Shown here one piece after another: positions 25,872 through 33,919 of a stretch of DNA of 64,000 nucleotides; the first letter of the stretch is position 1, and each line of letters opens with the position of its first letter. The notes under the pieces are model-generated. The model searched no databases and had not been told where the DNA came from. It saw only the letters and a program-made list of their open reading frames with translations. The stretch comes from Pseudomonas protegens CHA0 (GTDB taxonomy: Bacteria; Pseudomonadota; Gammaproteobacteria; Pseudomonadales; Pseudomonadaceae): positions 5,768,501 through 5,832,500 of the forward strand of contig NC_021237.1 of NCBI RefSeq assembly GCF_000397205.1, in the 5' to 3' direction. The position numbers were made by a program, and so were the translations under genes.

Positions 25872-28800
25872 TCAGTCTTCTTCCCTGCGATGCGCCCATT
25901 GGTACAGGGCAGGCAGCACCAGCAAGGTGAGGATGGTGGAGGACAGGATGCCGCCAATCACTACCGTGGCCAGGGGCCGTTGCACTTCGGCGCCGGTGCC
26001 GGTGGCCAGGGCCATGGGGATGAAGCCCAGGGAGGCCACCAGGGCGGTCATCAGTACCGGGCGCAGTCGGGTCAGGGCGCCTTCATGAATCGCCAGGGAC
26101 AACGAGCGCCCTTCCTCTCGCAGGTTGCGGATAAAGGCAATCATCACCAGGCCGTTGAGCACGGCGACCCCGGACAAGGCAATGAAGCCCACCCCCGCCG
26201 AGATCGACAGCGGTATGTCCCGCAGCCACAGGGCCATGATCCCGCCGGTCAGGGCGAAGGGAATCCCGGTGAACACCAGCAGGCCATCCTTGAGGTTGTT
26301 GAACATCATGAACAACAACCCGAACACCAACAGCAGCGCCACCGGCACCACCACTTGCAGGCGCTGGGACGCTTCCTGCAATTGCTCGAACTGGCCGCCC
26401 CAGGTGGTCCAGTACCCCGCCGGGACTTTGACCTTCTCGCCGATCAACGCCGTGGCTTCCTCGACGAAGGAACCGATATCGCGCCCGCGCACGTTGGCGC
26501 TGACGATCACCAGGCGCTTGCCGTTCTCGCGGCTGACCTGATTGGGGCCCAGCACCAGATCGAGGCTGGCCACTTCCGACAGGGCGATGAAGCCGATCTG
26601 CCCGTTGGCCGTGCCCGCCGTCGCCGGTATGGGAATCAGCAGCCGGGACAGGCCGTCAATATCGGTGCGCAGTTGATCGGACAGGCGCACCACCATATCG
26701 AAGCGCCGGTCGCCTTCGTACAGGGTGCCGGCCTGGCGCCCGCCCACCGCAACGGCGATGGTGTCTTGCACGTCCCCCACGTTGAGGCCGAAACGCGCGG
26801 CTTTGTCGCGGTCGATATTGATGGTCAGCACCGGCAGCCCCGAGGTCTGCTCGACCTTGACTTCCGAGGCGCCAGGCAAGCTCTGCAATGCCGTGGCAAT
26901 TTGCGTAGCGGTCTTGTTCAGCACCGCCATGTCATCGCCAAACACCTTCACCGCAACATCGCTGCGCACCCCGGAAATCAGCTCGTTGAAGCGCAGCTGG
27001 ATCGGCTGCGACAGCTCGTAGGCGCTGCCCGGCACCAGGGCACTGGCACGCTGGATATCAGCGATCAGCGCCTCCCGCGACTTGTTCGGGTCCGGCCACT
27101 GGGCCTTGGGCTTGAGCATCAGGTAGCTGTCGGAAATATTCGGCGGCATCGGGTCCGAGGCGATCTCCGCGGTGCCGGTGCGGGCGAACACCCGCTCGAT
27201 CTCCGGCACTTGCGCCAGCAGGGTTTTCTCCAGGCGCTGCTGCATGTCCACCGACTGAGTGAGGCTGGTGCCGGGCACCCGCAGGGCCTGCTGGGCAAAG
27301 TCGCCTTCGCTGAGGCTGGGGATGAATTCACTGCCCATGCGGCTGGCCAGCAGCGCACTGCCAGCGAGGATCAAGCCGGCCAGGGCGAAGGTCAGGCCAC
27401 GCCGGGCCATCACCCAGTCCAGCACCGGGGCGTAGCCGCGCTTGGCGCTGCGCATCAGCAGGTTTTCCTCTTCCTTGACCTTGCCGGTGACGAACAGCGC
27501 GATGGCTGCCGGAACGAAGGTCACCGAGAGAATCATCGCCCCCAGCAACGCCATGACCACAGTGAAGGCCATGGGGTGGAACATTTTCCCGGCCACCCCG
27601 GTAAGGGCAAAGATCGGCAGGTACACCACCATGATGATCAACTGGCCGAAGATCAGCGCGCGCCGGGCTTCCTTGGCCGCGGCAAAGACTTCATGCAGGC
27701 GTTCGGAGCGGGTCAGCATGCGCCCGTGGTGCTGCTGGGCATGGGCCAGGCGGCGGATGGCGTTCTCGACGATGACCACCGCGCCGTCGACGATAATGCC
27801 GAAGTCCAGGGCACCGAGGCTCATCAGGTTGGCGCTGACCTTGTTGCTGAACATGCCGGTGAAGGTGAACAGCATGGACAGCGGGATCACCAGGGCGGTG
27901 ATCAGCGCCGCGCGGATATTGCCCAGGAACAGGAACAGAATCACGATCACCAGCAGCGCGCCCTCGAAGAGGTTCTTCTTCACCGTGGCGATGGCCTTTT
28001 CCACCAGGTTGGTGCGGTCGTACACCGTGACCGCCACCACGCCTTCGGGCAGCGAGCGGTTGATCTCCTCAAGTTTCTTCGCCACCGCCTGGGACACGGT
28101 ACGGCTGTTCTCGCCGATCAGCATGAACACGGTGCCCAGCACCACTTCCCGGCCATTCTCGGTGGCCGCGCCGGTGCGCAACTCGCGGCCGATCTGCACG
28201 TCGGCCACGTTGCGCACGCGGATCGGCGTGCCGTCGCTGCTGCTGATGACGATGTTGGCGATGTCCTCGATGGACGCCAGTTGCCCCGGCGCGCGGATCA
28301 GCAACTGCTCGCCGCTGCGCTCGATGTAGCCGGCGCCGACGTTGGCGTTGTTGCGCTCCAGGGCCGTCACCAGGTCGCTCAGGGTCAGCTTGTAGGCCGC
28401 CAGGCGCTTGGGGTCCGGGGCAATCTGGTACTCCTTGGCAAAGCCGCCGATGGTGTTGATCTCGGCCACGCCCTGCACGTTGCGCAGTTGCGGCTTGATG
28501 ATCCAGTCCTGGATCACCCGCAGGTCGGTGGGGGTGTAGGGCGTGCCGTCCTCCTTGCGGGCGCCCTCCTCGGCCTCCACGGTCCACAGGAAGATCTCCC
28601 CGAGCCCGGTGGAAATCGGCCCCATCACCGCCTCCACACCGTCGGGCAATTGCTCGCGAGCCACTTGCAGGCGCTCGTTGACCAGTTGGCGGGCGAAGAA
28701 CAGGTCGGTGCCGTCCTTGAAGATCACGGTTACCTGGGACAACCCCGAGCGCGACAGCGACCGGCTCTGCTGCAACCCCGGCAGGCCGGCCATGGCCGTC

Positions 28801-29009
28801 TCGATGGGAAAGGTGATGCGCTGTTCGGTTTCCAGGGGTGAGAACCCCGGCGCCGCGGAGTTGATCTGCACCTGGACGTTGGTGATGTCCGGCACCGCGT
28901 CGATCGGCAGCTTCTGGTAGCTGGCGATGCCGACGCCGGCCATCAGCAGCACCGCCAGCAGGACGATGATGCGCTGCTCGATGGCGAATTGAATGATGCG
29001 TTCAAACAT
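25872..29009 (-). CDS. czcA: Heavy-metal efflux RND pump, CzcA type
   Basis: A 1045-residue inner-membrane proton antiporter, the engine of a CzcCBA tripartite pump exporting Zn, Cd and Co. The HME1 signature DFGIIVDGAVVIVEN is complete, with Asp402, Asp408 and Glu415 at the same positions as the essential residues of C. metallidurans CzcA. The N-terminus FAIEQRIIVLLAVLLMAGVG and the periplasmic VPDITNVQVQINSAAPGFSP are typical of the family. The length equals that of the family. czcB lies 26 bases upstream. The HME1 motif favours divalent Zn/Cd/Co over Cu/Ag. Confidence 0.95.
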   Translation of the reverse strand: MFERIIQFAIEQRIIVLLAVLLMAGVGIASYQKLPIDAVPDITNVQVQINSAAPGFSPLETEQRITFPIETAMAGLPGLQQSRSLSRSGLSQVTVIFKDGTDLFFARQLVNERLQVAREQLPDGVEAVMGPISTGLGEIFLWTVEAEEGARKEDGTPYTPTDLRVIQDWIIKPQLRNVQGVAEINTIGGFAKEYQIAPDPKRLAAYKLTLSDLVTALERNNANVGAGYIERSGEQLLIRAPGQLASIEDIANIVISSSDGTPIRVRNVADVQIGRELRTGAATENGREVVLGTVFMLIGENSRTVSQAVAKKLEEINRSLPEGVVAVTVYDRTNLVEKAIATVKKNLFEGALLVIVILFLFLGNIRAALITALVIPLSMLFTFTGMFSNKVSANLMSLGALDFGIIVDGAVVIVENAIRRLAHAQQHHGRMLTRSERLHEVFAAAKEARRALIFGQLIIMVVYLPIFALTGVAGKMFHPMAFTVVMALLGAMILSVTFVPAAIALFVTGKVKEEENLLMRSAKRGYAPVLDWVMARRGLTFALAGLILAGSALLASRMGSEFIPSLSEGDFAQQALRVPGTSLTQSVDMQQRLEKTLLAQVPEIERVFARTGTAEIASDPMPPNISDSYLMLKPKAQWPDPNKSREALIADIQRASALVPGSAYELSQPIQLRFNELISGVRSDVAVKVFGDDMAVLNKTATQIATALQSLPGASEVKVEQTSGLPVLTINIDRDKAARFGLNVGDVQDTIAVAVGGRQAGTLYEGDRRFDMVVRLSDQLRTDIDGLSRLLIPIPATAGTANGQIGFIALSEVASLDLVLGPNQVSRENGKRLVIVSANVRGRDIGSFVEEATALIGEKVKVPAGYWTTWGGQFEQLQEASQRLQVVVPVALLLVFGLLFMMFNNLKDGLLVFTGIPFALTGGIMALWLRDIPLSISAGVGFIALSGVAVLNGLVMIAFIRNLREEGRSLSLAIHEGALTRLRPVLMTALVASLGFIPMALATGTGAEVQRPLATVVIGGILSSTILTLLVLPALYQWAHRREED

Positions 29010-29035
29010 GGGAAGTCACTCTCTGATGAGGCCGA

Positions 29036-30205
29036 TCAATGGCCGTGGTCGGCCGCGCCCTTGCCCAGTTCGGACTTGAGGGTAAAGCTGCCGCGGGCGG
29101 CTACCTGGGCCCCGGCTTCGAGGCCCTCGCGGATCTCGACAAAACCGTCCTGGCTGGCCCCGGTGACCACAGGCGTGGCCTGGAACCCCTCGGCCACGCG
29201 GACGAACACCGAGGGCCGGTCTTCCACGGTCTGGATCGCCGTCTGCGGCACGCTGACCGGTGCGTCGAAGGCTTCGGTGGCCACCTGTACCGAGACGAAC
29301 AGCCCCGGGCGCCAGGCGTCATTGGGGTTGGCCAGGGTCACCCGCACCGTGGCGGTGCGGGTCTGTTCCCCCAGCAGGCTGCCGACGTAGGCCACCTGGC
29401 CCTGGACCTGGGTCCCCAGCTCACTGGAGCTGACCTGCACCGGCTGGCCGACCCGGACCTTGTCCAGGTCCTTGGGAAACACGCCGAAGGTGGCCCAGAC
29501 CCGGGACAGGTCCGAGAGGGTGAACGCGGCGCTGGTTTCGCCCACCACTTCGCCCACGCTCAGGTGTTTTTCCACCACCACACCGTCGAACGGCGCGCGC
29601 ATTTCATAGCGATTGCCACCCACCAACTGGGCGCTGCCGCTCAGGGCATTCATCTTCTGCCGGGCATTGTTGAGGGCGATTTCCGCCTCTTGCAGGGCCT
29701 GGCGTGCCAGCAGGTAATCCTGCTCAGCGGAGATCTGGTCGACCCACAACTGGCGCTCGCGCTGGAAGGTGGTACGGGCCAGTTCCACCCGCCGCCCGGC
29801 GGCGGCCAGCTCGCTGCGCTGATCGGAGATCTGCTGGCTGGCGATCACCGCCAGCAGTTCGCCGCGCTTGACCGCCTGGCCGAGGTTGACCTGTACCGAC
29901 TCCACCACACCGGCGGCCCGGGGCACGATGTGCGAGGTACGGTCCTCGTCGAAGCGGATCTCTCCCGGCAGGCTGAGTACCCGGTTGAGGCGCCGCGGAC
30001 CGGCTGCGGCCAGCTCGATGCCGGCGGCCTGGATCTGTTCCGGGCTGAGTTCCAGATGGCCCTCGGGCTCCTGGGCGCCGTGCCCGGCCTCCTCGGCCTG
30101 GGGCACCGTTGCCGGGCTGGCGAACAGGCCCGGCAGCAGCAAGGCCGCCAGCCCGAGGCCGACCACTGCCGTGCTGGCCAGAACAAGGCTGCGTTTTTTA
30201 TCCAT
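29036..30205 (-). CDS. czcB: CzcB-type periplasmic adaptor (membrane fusion protein)
   Basis: A 389-residue adaptor joining CzcA to the outer-membrane channel. An N-terminal membrane anchor (about residues 7-30) is followed by a His/Glu-containing stretch (HGAQEPEGHLELSPEQIQAA), the barrel-sandwich lipoyl halves (GVVESVQVNLGQAVKRGELL and MRAPFDGVVVEKHLSVGEVV), an alpha hairpin between them, and a beta-barrel ending in ARGSFTLKSELGK. The last residues AADHGH may bind metal. It lies 26 bases before czcA and 45 bases after the 52-residue ORF. Confidence 0.93.
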   Translation of the reverse strand: MDKKRSLVLASTAVVGLGLAALLLPGLFASPATVPQAEEAGHGAQEPEGHLELSPEQIQAAGIELAAAGPRRLNRVLSLPGEIRFDEDRTSHIVPRAAGVVESVQVNLGQAVKRGELLAVIASQQISDQRSELAAAGRRVELARTTFQRERQLWVDQISAEQDYLLARQALQEAEIALNNARQKMNALSGSAQLVGGNRYEMRAPFDGVVVEKHLSVGEVVGETSAAFTLSDLSRVWATFGVFPKDLDKVRVGQPVQVSSSELGTQVQGQVAYVGSLLGEQTRTATVRVTLANPNDAWRPGLFVSVQVATEAFDAPVSVPQTAIQTVEDRPSVFVRVAEGFQATPVVTGASQDGFVEIREGLEAGAQVAARGSFTLKSELGKGAADHGH

Positions 30206-30250
30206 GGGGACTCCTGAATCGATCGAGGGTCGGTAGCGCCAGGCGCTGCC

Positions 30251-30409
30251 TTACGGGGTAGAGGGAAACAGCCATTGACCAATGGCCCGATGCAGCTCAT
30301 GCACGCACCAATGCGCGGGTGGGTCTTCGGGGGCTGTCGGGGGTGCGCCACTGCAGTCGCTCACCAGCAACGCGGCAAGGCACGCCAGGCCCATCAGCCA
30401 GGGTTTCAC
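30251..30409 (-). CDS. 52-residue small envelope protein, translationally coupled to czcC
   Basis: A GTG at 30409 overlaps the TGA of czcC (GTGA, 30406-30409) and opens a 52-codon frame. The product MKPWLMGLACLAALLVSDCS has an export-type N-terminus: basic residue, hydrophobic run, then Cys19. The lipobox VSDC has Asp before Cys instead of Gly/Ala/Ser, so lipidation is uncertain. The rest is Pro-rich, then PAHWCVHELHRAIGQWLF, containing Cys and His that could bind metal. Position inside czcC-czcB and the overlap favour a real gene, but no family is recognised. A chance frame is possible. Confidence 0.5.
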   Translation of the reverse strand: MKPWLMGLACLAALLVSDCSGAPPTAPEDPPAHWCVHELHRAIGQWLFPSTP

Positions 30410-31656
30410 CAACGGCTGAGGTCGCCGTAGATGCGCTCGATCCGTACCCAGGCATCGGTGGTTTGCGCCACCGCGGCGAGGTACTGGGTACGCGCGCCGA
30501 TCAGGGTGCGTTGAGCATCGAGAACGTCGAGAAAGCTGAACTTGCCCATCTCGAAGCCCTGGGTGGCGCTGTCCACCGCACGCTGGGCGGCGGGCAGGAT
30601 GGTCTGGTTGAAGGACTGCACCTCGCCCCGGGCGGTGTTCCACTGTTCCAGGGCCTGGCGGGTTTCGGTACGCAAGCGCAATTCGGTGGCGTTGCGCAGG
30701 TCCCGGGCCTGGTCGGCGCGGCGGGCGGCGGACAGCACGTTGCCCTGGTTGCGATTGAACAGCGGCAAAGGCATCGACAGCCCTACCAGGTTGACCCGCT
30801 CCCGGGCGCTGGCGTCGTACTGGCTGCCCACGCTGACGTCCAGGTCGGGAATGCGCTGGGCCTTCTCCAGCCCCAGGGACGCCTCGCGCTGCACCACTTC
30901 CTGCTCCGCCAGGCGCAGTTCGGTGGTTTCCGGCAGGCGGCCAAGCAACTGTGCCGGAGCCGGCAGCGCCGCCAGTGCCAGGGGCTGCTCCTGCACCCCG
31001 GCAAAGTCGCTGGTGGCCGCGCCAGTGACCATGGCCAGGCGTCGGTAGGCATTGTCCTGCTCCATCTGCCCCCGGTTCAGTTCCAGGCGCACCTCGGCCA
31101 GTTGCACCTGGGCCCGGGTGGCTTCCACCGGCGAGGCCTTGCCGGCGTTGACCCGGCCCTGGGCTACCGCCACGCCCCGTTCGGCCAGGGCCAGGGAGCG
31201 CCCGGCCAGTTGGGTGCGTTCCTGGGCCCGCAGCGCCGTGTAATAGGCATCCAGAACATCCGCACGCAACTGGTTGCGACGCCGCTCCAGCTCCAGGGCC
31301 GCCAGTTCCTGACCGCGACTGGCCACGTCGATCCGTGCTCCGCGCTTGCCCCCCAGCTCCAGGGCCTGGCTGAGCTTGACCGAAGTGGTGCGCGAATCCC
31401 GGCGGGTGTCCTCGGCGTCCACCGACAGCACCGGGTTGGGGATGAGCCCGGCCTGCTGGCGGGCGCCCTGGGCGATGTCGATCTCCCAGCGTGCGGCGGC
31501 CAGTTCAGGGTTGTTGGCAAAGGCTCGGGCCAGGGCGCTGTCCAGGCTCAACAGCGGTTGCTCAACGGCGCTTGCAGATTGGCTCGCCAGGGCCAGCAAC
31601 AGGGTCAGGACGCAGGTGCGTGCTGCCCGGGCAGATATTCTCGGGAAAGTCGGCAT
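30406..31656 (-). CDS. czcC: CzcC-type outer-membrane factor
   Basis: A 416-residue TolC-like outer-membrane channel protein with an N-terminal signal peptide (hydrophobic TCVLTLLLALASQSASA). Two OEP repeats are visible: SLDSALARAFANNPELAAAR at the start of the first, and TTELRLAEQEVVQREASLGL opening the second. It forms the exit duct of the CzcCBA pump. As first gene of the czcC-(52 aa)-czcB-czcA unit it would be read from the 386-base region shared with czcR. Confidence 0.92.
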   Translation of the reverse strand: MPTFPRISARAARTCVLTLLLALASQSASAVEQPLLSLDSALARAFANNPELAAARWEIDIAQGARQQAGLIPNPVLSVDAEDTRRDSRTTSVKLSQALELGGKRGARIDVASRGQELAALELERRRNQLRADVLDAYYTALRAQERTQLAGRSLALAERGVAVAQGRVNAGKASPVEATRAQVQLAEVRLELNRGQMEQDNAYRRLAMVTGAATSDFAGVQEQPLALAALPAPAQLLGRLPETTELRLAEQEVVQREASLGLEKAQRIPDLDVSVGSQYDASARERVNLVGLSMPLPLFNRNQGNVLSAARRADQARDLRNATELRLRTETRQALEQWNTARGEVQSFNQTILPAAQRAVDSATQGFEMGKFSFLDVLDAQRTLIGARTQYLAAVAQTTDAWVRIERIYGDLSRW

Positions 31657-32042
31657 AACAAGTTCCGGCCCCTATGGAGGCAAAGTGTCTGCGAAGTTGC
31701 AGCGCACCATATCGACGCTTATCCACAGGAGTTCCGGCCGATATGAAACTGCAGCAGTTCGCCCATTGACAGGGAGAGTTTCAAGTTCGGCCAACTGTAA
31801 CTTTCAGTGCTTATCAGCAGGGTGGCGCAAAGATTACAAATCCGTTAGCAAAGGCTCTGGCTCAAGGTTCTGTATTAACATCCGGCTATTCGAAGTGAAC
31901 ATCAAGAGCACTTTTCAAGTGCCAGCAAGCGAACTTTAAAGAACACGAATACGGCACGGGGCCGCACAACTTTCGAGCATTGGCCCGCTGATTATTCGCG
32001 TCTTTTCGTTACTGTCCCCCACCTGCCGAGAACCTCATTTTC
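31657..32042. promoter_or_regulatory. Divergent control region between czcC and czcR
   Basis: These 386 bases are AT-richer than their surroundings. They hold no believable gene and must contain the promoters for czcCBA and czcR. Candidate regulatory words are CAACTGTAACTTTCAG near 31793 and GATTACAAATCCGTTAG near 31836. Both carry a TGTAA-type half-site like those upstream of DUF2790, OprD and the 73-residue protein. In P. aeruginosa CzcR activates czcCBA from such a shared region. Confidence 0.5.
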
Positions 32043-32717
32043 ATGCGTATTCTGGTCATCGAAGACGAACCCAAGACCGCTGACTACCTGCATCAGGGGC
32101 TGACTGAAAGTGGCTACGTGGTGGATTGCGCCAACAACGGCGCGGACGGCCTGCACCTGACTCGCCAGCATGCGTACGACCTGGTGATCCTCGACATCAA
32201 CCTGCCGCACATCGACGGCTGGGGCGTGCTCGGGCAGATCCGCCAGGACAGCAGCACCCGGGTGATGATGCTCACCGCCCAGGGCCGGCTGGCGGACAAG
32301 ATCCGTGGCCTGGACCTGGGCGCCGACGATTACCTGGTCAAGCCGTTCCAGTTTCCGGAATTGCTGGCCCGGGTCCGCACCCTGATGCGCCGCAGCGAAC
32401 AGGCGCCGGTGCCGGATGTGCTGCGGGTCGCCGACCTGGAGCTGGACCAGGGCCGGCACCGGGCCTTTCGCGGCAAGCAGCGCATCGACCTGACCACCAA
32501 GGAGTTCGCCCTGCTGCACCTGCTGATGCGCCAGAGCGGCGTGGTGCTGTCGCGGACCCAGATCATTTCCTTTGTCTGGGACATGAATTTCGACTGTGAC
32601 ACCAATGTGGTGGAAGTCTCGATCCGCCGCCTGCGGGCCAAGATCGACGACCCTTTCGAACGCAAGCTGATCCACACCCTGCGCGGTGTGGGTTATGTCC
32701 TTGAAGAACGCGACTGA
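32043..32717 (+). CDS. czcR: CzcR/CopR-type heavy-metal response regulator
   Basis: A 224-residue OmpR-family regulator. The receiver has the acidic pair IEDEPKT at the N-terminus, phospho-acceptor Asp51 in [15 protein letters not shown], the Thr in MMLTAQG, and Lys in [10 protein letters not shown]. The C-terminal winged helix has [19 protein letters not shown] and [18 protein letters not shown]. It matches the metal-responsive CzcR/CopR/IrlR subgroup. The position divergent from czcC supports this. The expected sensor kinase czcS does not follow; a REP repeat and a CDF exporter come next. Confidence 0.9.
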   Translation: MRILVIEDEPKTADYLHQGLTESGYVVDCANNGADGLHLTRQHAYDLVILDINLPHIDGWGVLGQIRQDSSTRVMMLTAQGRLADKIRGLDLGADDYLVKPFQFPELLARVRTLMRRSEQAPVPDVLRVADLELDQGRHRAFRGKQRIDLTTKEFALLHLLMRQSGVVLSRTQIISFVWDMNFDCDTNVVEVSIRRLRAKIDDPFERKLIHTLRGVGYVLEERD

Positions 32718-32727
32718 GGCACGGCCG

Positions 32728-32756
32728 TGTTCGCCGGCAAGCCGGCTCCTGCACAA
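32728..32756. repeat. REP-type repeat
   Basis: A GCCGGCAAGCCGGC core with flanking CTCCTGCA is a typical Pseudomonas REP sequence, located between the stops of czcR and the CDF gene. Confidence 0.75.
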
Positions 32757-32774
32757 GACGCAAGCGCGGCTCCC

Positions 32775-33671
32775 TCAATGTTCATGCACCTGCTCATGAA
32801 ACCCTGCCTGCTCCACCTGCAAGGTGACGTGGGCAATGTCGAAGCGCTCCTGTAGCAGCTCGGTGACCTCGGCCAGGATCGCCTGTTCATCCCGCCCTTG
32901 CAGGTGCGCCACCAGATGCGCGCTAAGCACGTTCTTGCCGCTGGTCAGGGCCCAGATATGCAGGTCGTGCACGTCGCTGATCCCCGGCACCTGGCGTATG
33001 GCCTGCTCCACCTGGTCGATGTCGACCCCGTCCGGCACCCCTTGCAGCAGCACGTTCATGCTCTCCTTGAGCAGGGTCCAGGTCCGTGGCAACACCCACA
33101 GGCCGATGGCCGCGGCTACCAGGGAATCGACCCAGCCCCAACCGGTGAACATGATCACCAGCGCGGCGATGATCACCCCCAGTGAACCGAGCATGTCGCT
33201 CCATACCTCCAGGTATGCACCCTTGACGTTGAGGCTCTGGCTGCTGCCGGAGGCCAGCAGGCCCATGGAGATCAGGTTGACGATCAGCCCCAGCACCGCG
33301 ATCACCAGCATTCCCGTGGACTGGATCTCGGCCGGTGCCTGCAGGCGTTGCCAGGCCTCGAACAGAATGTAGAACGCCACCACGAACAGCAGCAGGGCGT
33401 TGAACGCCGCGGCGAGGATCTCGAAGCGCGCATAACCGAAAGTACGCTTGCGGTCAGCCGGGCGCTTGGCGACCTGGATCGCCACCAGGGAGATGGCCAG
33501 CGCCAGGGTATCGGTGAGCATGTGCGCGGCATCCGACAGCAGCGCCAGGCTGCCGGTGACAAAGGCCCCGATGACCTCGGCGAGCATGAAGCTGCCGGTC
33601 AGCCCCAGGGCCATCCACAACTTGCGTTCATGCCCGGCCCGTACCTGGCCGTGACTGTGTCCTGCGCCCAT
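32775..33671 (-). CDS. czcD: Cation diffusion facilitator (CzcD/DmeF-like Zn/Cd/Co exporter)
   Basis: A 298-residue CDF protein that exports divalent metal from cytoplasm to periplasm. The HxxxD metal site is in LLSDAAHMLTDTLALAISL (helix 2) and a second Asp site in EVWSDMLGSLGVIIAAL (helix 5). The N-terminal GAGHSHGQVRAGHE is His-rich, as is the tail EQAGFHEQVHEH. About six hydrophobic segments and a C-terminal cytoplasmic domain (about 205-290) complete the fold. Linkage to czcR and czcCBA supports Zn/Cd/Co resistance. It is convergent with czcR. Confidence 0.9.
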   Translation of the reverse strand: MGAGHSHGQVRAGHERKLWMALGLTGSFMLAEVIGAFVTGSLALLSDAAHMLTDTLALAISLVAIQVAKRPADRKRTFGYARFEILAAAFNALLLFVVAFYILFEAWQRLQAPAEIQSTGMLVIAVLGLIVNLISMGLLASGSSQSLNVKGAYLEVWSDMLGSLGVIIAALVIMFTGWGWVDSLVAAAIGLWVLPRTWTLLKESMNVLLQGVPDGVDIDQVEQAIRQVPGISDVHDLHIWALTSGKNVLSAHLVAHLQGRDEQAILAEVTELLQERFDIAHVTLQVEQAGFHEQVHEH

Positions 33672-33795
33672 GAAAGATCCTCGTTTGGCTGGTAAAGCGT
33701 GGCTCTGATGATAGTTCGATTGGCCAGGTGCCCAGGGCTGGATAAGCGAATTGTCATCTGCCGGTTATCCGCCGGTTATCCAGGGCAGGCCCATA

Positions 33796-33809
33796 GTTAG
33801 CCGGCTAAC
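33796..33809. promoter_or_regulatory. Candidate GntR (LacI-family) operator upstream of gntP
   Basis: GTTAGCCGGCTAAC is a perfect 14-bp palindrome with a central CCGG, about 110 bases upstream of the GntP start. Its GTTA...TAAC arms and central CG resemble E. coli GntR sites of the type GTTACCGGTAAC. The regulator itself is not in the window. Confidence 0.45.
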
Positions 33810-33919
33810 GAATGCACCAAAAGTGCGCATAAGCCCTCTGCGGCGGGCGCCTCGGGTATGCTCCCAAAAAAGTGAAACAAAACGTAACAGATAAAAATAG
33901 CCGATTGAGGAGTCCCGCC

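Noticed and set aside
25890..28841. A 983-residue open frame opposite czcA
   Set aside because: It is a compositional shadow: a GC-rich frame antisense to a well-conserved RND pump, with low-complexity Gln/His-rich translation and no domain.
30251..30643. 130-residue frame containing the mini-ORF
   Set aside because: Its N-terminal part is antisense-like translation within czcC. Only the last 52 codons, from the GTG overlapping the czcC stop, look like a gene.
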